From contig NZ_JACHGP010000008.1 of NCBI RefSeq assembly GCF_014202335.1, positions 310,001-374,000 on the forward strand: DNA of 64,000 nucleotides, given 5' to 3'. Shown in pieces: positions 52,701 through 60,100 of the stretch. Position numbers and translations under genes: made by a program. A model generated the notes under the pieces. That model worked only from the letters and a program-made list of their open reading frames with translations. It was not told the origin of the DNA and made no database searches. The stretch is from Mycobacterium sp. AZCC_0083 (GTDB lineage: Bacteria > Actinomycetota > Actinomycetes > Mycobacteriales > Mycobacteriaceae). The first letter of the stretch is position 1; each line of letters opens with the position of its first letter.

Positions 52701-52968
52701 ACGGCCGAAGTTCGGCCGGGCTTCCGTCGCGTATGCCCATCGTCGAGTATTGGGACGCAGCGAGTCCACCGAGCTTGACGGGTGGGAAGAATCCCGGCGG
52801 CTCGGGGCCCAGCCCGTCGCGCTCGTCGGAGCGGGGTTCGTAGACCGTGACCTCGAAGCCACGCTCGGCCAGTTCGTGCGCTGCGGTGAGGCCGGCGATG
52901 CCCGCTCCCAGCACCGCGACGGTGGGGCGTCGTTCGGACGAGGCTGGCGTCGTGATGTGCTCGGTCAC
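49750..52968 (-). CDS. FAD-dependent oxidoreductase with long repeat-bearing C-terminal tail
   Basis: A 1072-aa protein. The FAD/NAD(P) motif is VAVLGAGIAGLTAAHELAER at about 17-36; the body to about 720 resembles the amine oxidase/phytoene desaturase/HpnE superfamily (FRFFPAYYLHTWDLF, SVVFAGTWTRTFTRMTSMEA). From about 750 the tail changes: YNQQLLAYLQVWRQLLEQ (from Tyr764) and YTQQLFGYLQAWRHYLEQ (from Tyr852) are two copies of one helical motif, separated by Met/Pro-rich sequence, followed by a long polar, likely disordered end. The GTG start overlaps the SCP2-like stop. It is the last gene of the shell operon; I infer it oxidises or desaturates an isoprenoid and that the tail docks it to the shell. 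Confidence 0.85.
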   Translation of the reverse strand: MTEHITTPASSERRPTVAVLGAGIAGLTAAHELAERGFEVTVYEPRSDERDGLGPEPPGFFPPVKLGGLAASQYSTMGIRDGSPAELRPFPGRRGQPPTPGRAVAGEHGFRFFPAYYLHTWDLFQRIPTYEPMVSARGEVTWQATSRTVMDNVRRVITQGTTVEGQASLVFPREAPRTPIELISTVGQLMKLGFTPIDIATFLSRVLRYLVTSPLRRAKELQNLSAYDFFVGRDNAAGARRFTYSPHFDKYLLEMPRVLAAFDARWGDARTNLTTYLQLQLQMDRRDNKADGVLNGPTTESWLDHWYHHLVALGVRFVRGAAERIDPPATDIDLPPHLKPRVQVSLADGTRVTPDYAVVAVDSPAAERITAPMRAAGTGGTVAGLDGFTTSVPPPNGPLEPRGTRPKARRNPYAMDEMGLVPWDRFQTLAGIQFFFDTEFQLLRGHMYHSGSEWGLSSINQHGMWERRPSLVRDGHVAVLSVDIGDFNTPSRHLVDEHGWGRAARDCTADEIAAEVWRQITVAITGGAGNVPEALLPWPSWYALDQGLVMAGGPGQGGSRAVRNETPYLVPIVGDWNNRPGPEPWNPHNTSLRAIPSEDRWLEDLEHRDVWQARHGGYQVHHNSVVFAGTWTRTFTRMTSMEAAGESARHAVNAILDHYVWVGSGGLDRRERTSLAWQFPFGFLDQSYSSPIRMPSPAGDYCYVFDIENREPADTRLLRFLDSYYCANSLPHPLDSPAAVPAGASTPPVPPSAGGQPMTSPLEYNQQLLAYLQVWRQLLEQSANLTAGLPAPNSSGAPPGFPAMPSGMPFMPFMPPGMPFMPPAVTNPPMPPTFPFMAPAPSQPMPPSPTDYTQQLFGYLQAWRHYLEQASNAAAPPPSPSHATSLPPQSSPQATPTQSNEPTAQSVPTGEQPNSVPEIPPNAMKAAINQLGNQQPFESSLTDETELQNPHLRRPFNEVGSKFADARSLYKRGSGAVVTPQVTTLGSVASERPAADDATRVTATSNAPLRRPLDESMTDGLLGRGRDAAIALGRDAAKPVLAQTPRTAFSGLAGRVDPARALRKETGQGPAH
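50362..50679 (-). repeat. Duplicated helical motif and Met/Pro linker in oxidoreductase tail
   Basis: Codons for the two 18-residue motifs lie at 50626-50679 and 50362-50415. They share Y-x-Q-Q-L-x-x-Y-L-Q-x-W-R-x-x-L-E-Q at a spacing of 88 residues. Between them the DNA has short tandem GGCATGAAC/GGCATGCCG repeats (about 50500-50565) that encode repeated MPFMP and GMPFMPP units. Confidence 0.85.
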
Positions 52969-53369
52969 GGCGACTCCGTCCGCAGCGCGTCCAGCAGTTC
53001 GGGCTGCGACGGCGCCCGCACGGCGGCGTGGACGTAGGCGAGCAGGGTGTCGTGCGCACGCAGGACGTCGTCGAGTGAGCCTCTGACCGACACCGTGCCG
53101 GCTTCCACGGCCTCTTGGAGCCCGACTCTGGCATCGAGCACGTCGAGGATGGCTGCTCGGGAGGTCGCGATCGTGGCGCCCGCCGTGCCTGGGGAGCCGT
53201 CGATCACCTCGAGCCCGTGACCAGCCGACAGCGTGAAGAGTTCGCCGTCGACGTCGAGGGCGACGACCAGGGTTCCGAGCTTGTCGAGCACCAGCTGGTA
53301 ACTGTCGGGTACCTCGTCCGCGAGGTGTCCGACCGAGCGCCGCAGCAGCGCCGAAATCCGTTCAGCCAT
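52965..53369 (-). CDS. SCP2-like sterol/lipid carrier domain protein
   Basis: A 134-aa protein starting at the ATG ending at 53369 (MAERISALLRRSVGHLADEV). The pattern YQLVLDKLGTLVVALDVDGE, then TIATSRAAILDVLDARVGLQEAVEAGTVSV (quoted in part: ILDVLDARVGLQEAVEAG) and a short helical end fits the SCP2 fold, which binds hydrophobic ligands. It overlaps the CrtC-like gene by 8 bp and the oxidoreductase by 4 bp. I infer that it carries the isoprenoid substrate to or from the oxidoreductase. Confidence 0.65.
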   Translation of the reverse strand: MAERISALLRRSVGHLADEVPDSYQLVLDKLGTLVVALDVDGELFTLSAGHGLEVIDGSPGTAGATIATSRAAILDVLDARVGLQEAVEAGTVSVRGSLDDVLRAHDTLLAYVHAAVRAPSQPELLDALRTESP

Positions 53370-54378
53370 GGAGAAACTCGAATATTCCATCGCCGACGAA
53401 GTCGACGTTCTTACCCTTGACCGTGCCAGTCACGTGGACGGTGCCGCTCGTCTCGCACAGCACCGTCGATCGGTCCAGATGGACCTCGCTCGGCTGCGCG
53501 AGGCGCGCGTAGGACTGCGGACGGAACTCGGCGTGCACGCTGTTGCCGGCCCGTGATGCGCTGACTTGGACGAGCTCCGGCACTCCGGGTACGTCGCCGT
53601 CGAGGAGCAGCCGCATGGGCGGCGGTAGCGTGCAGTCCGCGCCACGGCCGAGCGTGCCGCTCGAGCGTGTCGTCAATGCCGCATGCCGGAAGATCACGGC
53701 AGGTTCGTCGTGGTGCCACACGTAAAGCGCCTGGGACAGACAGCGCAGCCGGCTTCGGTCGGTCATCTGCAGGAACACCATCGACCACGGATCGTCGGGA
53801 TGCTGCGGGAGGATGGTGCCCCACGTCCAGCCGAAGTCGTCGCCCCACCAGAACCGGCCCCAGTTGTGGTCGTGATAGGCGAGGTCGTTCTCGACCCGAT
53901 GCTCCTTGCCGCCGATGCGAAGCCAGCCGTGCGCACGCAGCCTCGGCACGAACAGCCAGCACATTCGGCCGTCGCCCACCGGCTGGTTGTTGACGACGAA
54001 AGGCCGGCTCGTCGACGTGAAGTCGAGCTCGCCGCGGATGCCAGGCCCGGGCATGTCGATCACCACGCGGTAGCCGTCGGGGCGCAGCACCATCCGGTTG
54101 CCGCCGATCGTCAGGTCGCCGAGGTCGGCCGACACGTTCAGGTCGGAGTCGGCGAACCGTTCGATGGCTCCGGCCCACCGTTCGTCGTGCGCGATTACGA
54201 TCACGCGTGGCGCGAGCCGGAGGTCGTCGGAGGCTTCGTTGGTGAGGCTGAAGTTGATCAGGAAATGATGGCCGCGACCGTGGACCACGAAATGGTGCCA
54301 CTCCTTGAAACCTTGGGGACGGGCACTCGCCAGCACGGGTGCGCGGAGGAAGTCGCTTGCGGCGAGCGCGGCGGTCAT
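53362..54378 (-). CDS. CrtC/AttH-like hydratase (carotenoid 1,2-hydratase fold)
   Basis: A 338-aa protein whose strongest feature is NDLAYHDHNWGRFWWGDDFG, the histidine-rich motif of hydroxyneurosporene synthase (CrtC) and related lipocalin-like hydratases and cyclases. The N-terminal part (FKEWHHFVVHGRGHHFLINF) also fits this family. The ATG ending at 54378 overlaps the preceding stop (ATGA); a GTG three codons earlier is possible. In an operon with a prenyl synthase and an FAD desaturase-like enzyme, hydration or cyclisation of an isoprenoid double bond is the likely reaction. Confidence 0.75.
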   Translation of the reverse strand: MTAALAASDFLRAPVLASARPQGFKEWHHFVVHGRGHHFLINFSLTNEASDDLRLAPRVIVIAHDERWAGAIERFADSDLNVSADLGDLTIGGNRMVLRPDGYRVVIDMPGPGIRGELDFTSTSRPFVVNNQPVGDGRMCWLFVPRLRAHGWLRIGGKEHRVENDLAYHDHNWGRFWWGDDFGWTWGTILPQHPDDPWSMVFLQMTDRSRLRCLSQALYVWHHDEPAVIFRHAALTTRSSGTLGRGADCTLPPPMRLLLDGDVPGVPELVQVSASRAGNSVHAEFRPQSYARLAQPSEVHLDRSTVLCETSGTVHVTGTVKGKNVDFVGDGIFEFLHG

Positions 54379-54650
54379 CGCAGCCACCTGGTCATCGTTG
54401 ACACGGGCGCCTCGGCGATCGGATTCTGCTGGGCGGGTGTGGATTCGCCGAGCCGCTCGATGAGCTCGCCCAGGCTTGCGATGCCCAGCAGCGCGTGTAA
54501 GAAGTCGTCGGCGTCGCGTGGCGCGTCGGTGCGGCGGTTGTCGTCGGCGGCCAGCTCGCGTACTGCGCGGGCCATGCCGCTCAAGCCCAACAGATAGCCG
54601 ATGAAGTTGCTCTGGTCGGCGAGTGCCTCGCGGGGGTTGGTCAGCGTCAT
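54375..54650 (-). CDS. Small helical protein of unknown function (91 aa)
   Basis: Starts MTLTNPREALADQSNFIGYL at the ATG that overlaps the previous stop; the longer frame lacks conservation signals. Mostly helical, with hydrophobic FIGYLLGLSGMARAVREL and FLHALLGIASLGELIERLGE, and a polar end (TPAQQNPIAEAPVSTMTRWL). No known domain recognised. Its place between the shell/prenyl synthase genes and the CrtC-like enzyme suggests a subunit, cargo adaptor or accessory factor. Confidence 0.65.
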   Translation of the reverse strand: MTLTNPREALADQSNFIGYLLGLSGMARAVRELAADDNRRTDAPRDADDFLHALLGIASLGELIERLGESTPAQQNPIAEAPVSTMTRWLR

Positions 54651-55105
54651 GCGAACCCCTCGGGCCGGAGGCGGGCGAGGATGGAGTCGTCTAGTCCGTG
54701 CCCGATGACGGCGTCGGCCAGCAGATCGGCCCACGCATCCGGCGTGGCGTTCGGAGCCGCAGGACCGTCGAGGACGTTGAGGCTCACGGTCTCCCAGACT
54801 CGGCGAAGGTTCTCGACCGCTTCAGAATTGATGAGCCCGTCGCGCAGCTCCGCCCCGGCGGCGGTAGCCGCGTACCGACGGCCCTCGGCCACCAGCAGAT
54901 CGTGCACACCGCGGGCGGCGGCGGGGTTGCCAAGCACCGCGCGGCGCGCGTGGAGGAGGAGCTCGAACACCGTCCGTTCGGTTCCGTCGGCGGCGTCCGG
55001 AGGGGTCGGAAGCAGGTGCGGCGCCTGTTTCTCGACGAGATCGAGCGTGAGCTCCCTGACGCGTTCAAGCTCGGCCAGCATGCTGATCAGAACTTCGGGG
55101 GTCAT
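54647..55105 (-). CDS. Helical protein of unknown function (152 aa)
   Basis: Starts MTPEVLISMLAELERVRELT, overlapping the prenyl synthase stop, and ends in an ATGA overlap with the 91-aa gene. Predominantly helical (AELERVRELTLDLVEKQAPH; LLVAEGRRYAATAAGAELRD; WADLLADAVIGHGLDDSILA), no cysteine, no signal peptide or membrane segment. No known family recognised. Codon overlap on both sides shows it is an integral part of the shell operon. Confidence 0.65.
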   Translation of the reverse strand: MTPEVLISMLAELERVRELTLDLVEKQAPHLLPTPPDAADGTERTVFELLLHARRAVLGNPAAARGVHDLLVAEGRRYAATAAGAELRDGLINSEAVENLRRVWETVSLNVLDGPAAPNATPDAWADLLADAVIGHGLDDSILARLRPEGFA

Positions 55106-56283
55106 CGGGCACGCCCGTGTACGAATTCGACGAGACTCGAAAGGACGTCGCGATGGTGGCTCTTAGGCAGCCAGTCCAGATCAAGCAATACTCCCGCTGC
55201 CTCGCGGGCGTGTCGGGACGCGATGTCGCGGGCGTGCTTGAGCGAGCCGACGCGCTGCATCAGTTCGTAGAGCCAACGGATGTCATCGAGGCTCTTCGGG
55301 TCCGATGCATGGTGTCCGGCCAATTCCGCCGCGATCTCGGCACGTCCCTCGTGGGAGAGCTGGCCCCGGGCGGTGAGTCGGTCCAACAGGTCGGTCAGTC
55401 CGAGCTCGCCGTCGGCGCCAGGGCGGCGCTTGGACAGGATCTGCACGGCGCGCGTTTGGTCACCGGGCTCGGCACATCGCAAGGCGTGCAACACCATTAG
55501 CGTGCGCTTGCCCTCCCAGAGGTCCCCGCCGATCTCCTTTCCGTAATCTTCCGGGTCGGCGCGAAGGTTCAGCAGGTCGTCGGTGATCTGGAAGGCCGCC
55601 CCGAGGTGCCGGCCGAACGACTCGAGCGGAGCAAGTCGCTCGGGTCCCGCGCCGGCGGCGATCGCACCGACCTGCAACGGCGTGATGAACGAGTACCAAC
55701 TCGTTTTGAGTTCCACCATCTCGAGGTAGTCCGCGTCGGCCAGCCGCCAGGAGTTCGAGCGCACCCACTCGAGCTCGCGGGCCTGGCCCTCGACGGTTTG
55801 TCGCGTCATGTGCGCGACTGCCCGCAGGATGCGCAGCGCAGGCCCGAGCCCGACGCGTTCGACGTTGTCGAGCAGCGGCTGCAGCGATAGCGAGAGCATG
55901 GCGTCACCGACGTTGACGGCAATCGGGATGCCATGATCGATGTGCATCGTGGGTTTGCCACGGCGCCACCATGATTCATCCTCGATGTCGTCGTGGATGA
56001 GAAAGGCGTTGTGGTAGAGCTCGAGCGTCGCCGCGGTCGGCAGGATGGCATCGAGGTGGCCGCCGAGCCCGAGGCAGGTCGCGATCGAGAGAGCGGGCCG
56101 CAGCGCCTTCCCGCCGCGGAGCGGGTAATCGAGGATCAGCTCCTGAAGTTGGCTTCGACCGTGGTCGGGTGCGTAGAGCCGGTTGAGCTCGCCGTCGCAG
56201 ACGTGCCTGCACTCGGTGAGATAGTCCTCGAGTGCGTCAGGCGCGGTTGGGACTGACCGGGCCTCGGGCAGGGTGGAGGTCAT
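55102..56283 (-). CDS. Polyprenyl diphosphate synthase
   Basis: A 393-aa trans-isoprenyl diphosphate synthase that would extend IPP onto an allylic primer. The first Asp-rich motif is HDDIED (Asp98, Asp99, Asp102), preceded by LRGGKALRPAL for diphosphate binding; the second is DDLLN (Asp235, Asp236, Asn239) instead of DDxxD, an acceptable but less usual variant. Bulky residues before the first motif (AFLIHDD) fit a short-chain C15/C20 product. A C-terminal extension of about 60 residues follows the core. It lies 21 bp after the shell gene; product length is unproven. Confidence 0.9.
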   Translation of the reverse strand: MTSTLPEARSVPTAPDALEDYLTECRHVCDGELNRLYAPDHGRSQLQELILDYPLRGGKALRPALSIATCLGLGGHLDAILPTAATLELYHNAFLIHDDIEDESWWRRGKPTMHIDHGIPIAVNVGDAMLSLSLQPLLDNVERVGLGPALRILRAVAHMTRQTVEGQARELEWVRSNSWRLADADYLEMVELKTSWYSFITPLQVGAIAAGAGPERLAPLESFGRHLGAAFQITDDLLNLRADPEDYGKEIGGDLWEGKRTLMVLHALRCAEPGDQTRAVQILSKRRPGADGELGLTDLLDRLTARGQLSHEGRAEIAAELAGHHASDPKSLDDIRWLYELMQRVGSLKHARDIASRHAREAAGVLLDLDWLPKSHHRDVLSSLVEFVHGRAR

Positions 56284-56304
56284 GACGCGGTGGCGACGAG
56301 ATCG

Positions 56305-57105
56305 TCACGGCTCTAGGAGCACGACGACGCCGGCGGTGTCCTTGATTCTCGTGACGTAGCGGATTTGGACACTCATTCCGATGCTTCCGGAGGCGTTTTC
56401 GCCGTCGACCTCCAGGCTGGGCAGAGCGCTGACCGCGAGGTCCACCGGCTCCTCGCCGGGGGAGGCATCCGCGGCAGCTCCGTGAGCGATGCGCTGCCGC
56501 CGTCCGATCAGGATCATGCGAACTTTGTGCAAATCCGATCCCTTGTTGGGCGCGGTGGGTTTCAGCACCGCCAACTGCGTGGCACGGTGCAGCGAGTTGA
56601 TGTTGGCGGCGGACAGGATGTAGTCCAGCACCGGGTAGCTGCCAAGTGTGAACGCGTTGAGCGCCTTGAGCCCGTCGGTGTTGGTAATCAGGCAGGACGG
56701 CGCCCGGTACCCGGCATCCTCGACTTTTGCCCTGGCGTCGATGAGGAAATTCATGAGGTCCAGCGTGGTAGTGGACGTGAGAGGAACGGAGGGGCTGGAA
56801 CTCGCCAACGCGTTCAGCACCGTCGCGTCGACACTCGCGGCGAGATCCGCCGACTTCGCCATCACCTCGGCCAGGAGAGCGTCCGGCGTTGGAGACCCTA
56901 GTTGGGCGAGTGTGGCATTAAACGGTTCATCGTCGAGCGCGAGGTTGAGGAACCCCGGACCGTTGACGATGTCGTTGGACACCTTGTTCTGACCGGGATC
57001 GCCTGTGTCCCAATGCGGGATGGCCTGCCAGGCGATGCTGGTCTGCTCGAAGGTTTCCGCCACTTCCCGGTCGGCTATGGCCAGCCGTTCTGCGCTCACG
57101 TACAT
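56305..57105 (-). CDS. Encapsulin-like HK97-fold shell protein
   Basis: A 266-aa protein with the length and block order of family 1 encapsulins. An N-terminal helix and E-loop-like stretch (WQAIPHWDTGDPGQNKV) are followed by a spine-helix region (DALLAEVMAKSADLAASVDA), a P/A-domain segment (LIDARAKVEDAGYRAPSCLI) and a C-terminal strand pattern (SIGMSVQIRYVTRIKDTAGV then VVLLEP) that parallels the encapsulin ending. It differs strongly from the classical mycobacterial encapsulin of the DyP-peroxidase operon and has no cNMP-binding insertion as in family 2B. No terminase, portal or tail gene is near, so a prophage capsid is unlikely. It should form an icosahedral compartment; assignment is by eye. 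Confidence 0.65.
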   Translation of the reverse strand: MYVSAERLAIADREVAETFEQTSIAWQAIPHWDTGDPGQNKVSNDIVNGPGFLNLALDDEPFNATLAQLGSPTPDALLAEVMAKSADLAASVDATVLNALASSSPSVPLTSTTTLDLMNFLIDARAKVEDAGYRAPSCLITNTDGLKALNAFTLGSYPVLDYILSAANINSLHRATQLAVLKPTAPNKGSDLHKVRMILIGRRQRIAHGAAADASPGEEPVDLAVSALPSLEVDGENASGSIGMSVQIRYVTRIKDTAGVVVLLEP

Positions 57106-57165
57106 GACTAGAACCCCCCAGGTCGAATGTGGTTCAAATCATCGCAGACAGCATGGTTACGCGTG

Positions 57166-60100
57166 TCATTTCTGAAGGAGCACGACGTCTTGACCAGGAG
57201 TCATCTCGCCTCGGGTCACCGCGTCGCAGTGCGCCAGATGCAGGGGGGCGACCGGGTCGTCCGGCAGCAAGTCGCGGCATCGTTCGAAGGCGGCCCGCGC
57301 TCCATCGGCGTCGCCGTCGTCGAACAGTGCAAAGGCTTCGTCGAAGGCGGACTGCGCGGCCCGCTTGGCATCGCGAAGCTGCGTCGGGTCCTCGTCGTAT
57401 ACCTCGTAGATCGTCACTGGTCGGCGCCGGTTAACCACCATGACCCGCTCCATGCGGCGGATGTCGAACTCGTCGCCGTTGGGGAGGCGTTTGCGGGTCG
57501 TATCGGAGACGAGCATCGCCGAGCCGTACCGCTTGGTGGTGCTTTCTATGCGCGCGGCGAGGTTTACTGCATCGCCGATGATGGTCAGCACCATGCGATT
57601 CACGCCGCCGACGAGCCCGACCCCGACCCGCCCGGTGTTGATGCCGATTCCTGCCCGCAACTCCACGGAGCCGAGGGCCCGCCGCTCCTCGTTGTGCTCG
57701 CGCAGCGAGCGCAGCATGGCGAGTCCTGCGCGGATGGCGTCCGGCTCCGATTCGAAGACCGCGACGATCTCGTCGCCGCGCACGTCTTGGATCATTCCGT
57801 TGCAGCTGATGATCGGCATCTCCACGGCCCGCAGGAATCCCATGGCCAAGCTGCTGGCCTCCGACACGTCCATGTCCTCGAGCATGGTCGTGAAGCCGCG
57901 GATGTCGCTGATGAGGACCGTCATCTCGCGATCGACCCGGTAGCCGCTGCGGACGCGGCGAAGGTCGTCGATGTCGAGGATGCGCAGCAGTTCGTTGGGC
58001 ACGAACCGCGATTGCACGTCCATCAGGGACTGCCGGTACTCATCGGCGTCCCGCAACCGGTCCTCGAGCTGGAAGTTCCACAACGGCGCGGCGGCCTGGG
58101 CGCACAGGAAAGCCACTGCCTCCTCGTGGTCGGCCGTGAAGCGCCTGCCCGACTCGTCCTGCTCGGCGTAGATCACGCCAATTGTCTTGTTCTGCACCGT
58201 TATCGGAACAGCAAGGGTGGACGACGTCGTCGTTTGAGGCTGATGTCGTGCGGGTGGTCGGTTGCCTAGGCGGACCGGATCGCCCGCGACGACGACGGGG
58301 GAACCCCTGTCCACGACGCGGCGGACGATGGTCTCGTCGTAGGGCACCGCGGTCCAGGGCCCATCGACCGTCGTGGTGTCGCCGCGCTCGCGGACGGCGC
58401 GGACCATGAGGTGTTCGGCTTCGCCGGTGAGGAACAGAACGCGGCCCGCACCGGTGGTGTCCACGACTGTGCCGAGCATGATGTTGGCCAAGTCGTCGGG
58501 GGTCCGCGCTGCCGACAGCGCACGCACCAGGTGATGCGCGCTGATCTGGTCGATACCCGCGGAGTCGGCCTGGACGAGATCACGGCTGAGTAGCCACGGA
58601 TGTGCCCGCGCAAGCCGGTCCGTGCGCACAATCAGACCTTGGCTCAAAAACCGCTGGTACGCCGACCGAAGCATGTGCTCACTGAGCGTCGCCCGACCCG
58701 TCTGGGAGTAGAGGGCGGCGGCCTCCTCGCGGGCTAGTGCGCCGATCAGGGGCAGCTGATGATCCTCCGCAAGCCCCATGGCCTGATCGAGGTAACGCTC
58801 CGCATCGCGGTGCTTACCGCGTGCTCGCGCCCACGTTCCCTCGATCAACGCACACGGTGCCGCATAGTTTGCCGGCGCACCCGCCGCCCACTTGCGATGC
58901 ATCGTCAGCGTCTTGCGCACGAGATGCCGCGTCGAGCGGTCGTTCGGCGCGGCGTGAATTCTGCTCAGGGAGCTGATCATGTACACGAGTTGCCAGATCG
59001 CGGTCCCTGCCATTCCACCGACGTGCTCGATGGCCTCGTCCGTGGCGGCGGCCGCGCCTGGATAGTCACCGGACCAGAAGTGAAGACCGAGTTTCTGAGT
59101 CGCGGCTGCGCTCAGAGCCACCTCGTCGCCCTCGCGCTTGGCCGCAGGCAGTACTTCACGCTCGTCGTAGCCGCTCTCGCCGGCGAGCAGGAAGGGATCT
59201 TCGCTGCGTCCCATCAAGTTGAGGCAGAACTGGTGGGTGGCCTGGCAAAGCCTGCGGGGCACCGGCTGCGCACGAATCTCGGGGATGAGGGACTGGGCGA
59301 GGGCGTCGATCTCCGTAAGCGGGCGACCGGCAAAGAATGACTGTGAGAGCAGGGCCGCGACCAGGAATCCAGCGTATTCCTGGTCGCCTTGGTCAAGCGC
59401 CTCCGCGACGGCATCGCGCAGCTGGCCCAGCCCATCGCGGAGCGGGTGTCGCCAATGGCGGATGAAATTCAGGTACAAGAACAAAGTCTCCGGCCGTGCC
59501 TCGCGGAAGTCCGCCCGCTCCGTGAGCAGCAGACCGACCTCGCCGAAGCGCTGGCTGCCCGCTCTGTCGCCGGTCATCACCAACAGAAGCCCATAACTGG
59601 CGAGCACGAGTGGCGAGGAAGGGGTGTGGCCGTACTCGAGGGCGAGGTCGAGCTGCTTGCGCACGACCAGGGGAAAGATGTTGGGCCGGATGATGTAGGA
59701 CATGCTGCGTAGCTCGGCGAGAATCCGCTGGATCTCGATGACCCGCCGATCCTCGCAGTGAGGTAGCTCGAGCAGCCGTTCGTTGGTCCAACGGCTCATC
59801 GAGAGCTTCATCCGTGCTAGCGCGATGGCCATTCTTGGTTTGCCTGGATCGGGTGGCAGCGGCTCGCCGAGCTCGTCGAGCGCTCGGAGTCCGGTTTCGA
59901 GCGCCTCCTTGAGGCGGTTCTGTGCCACCCGCCCCTTGAGTCTGAGGTAGGCGAGTCGCGCGCGGTCGGCAGGGTCGTGCAGGAATTCCTCGGCCTCATC
60001 GAGCAATTCGTGTAGCGCCGCCACGTCACCCACCAACATGGCGGCATCCGCGGCGTCGAGCTGCAGCTCACGGGCCAGCGGCAACTCGACTGTCCAGCGC

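Noticed and set aside
56305..57105. Reading the HK97-fold protein as a prophage capsid
   Set aside because: No portal, terminase, protease, tail, integrase or attachment site nearby; neighbours are isoprenoid enzymes in a tight operon.
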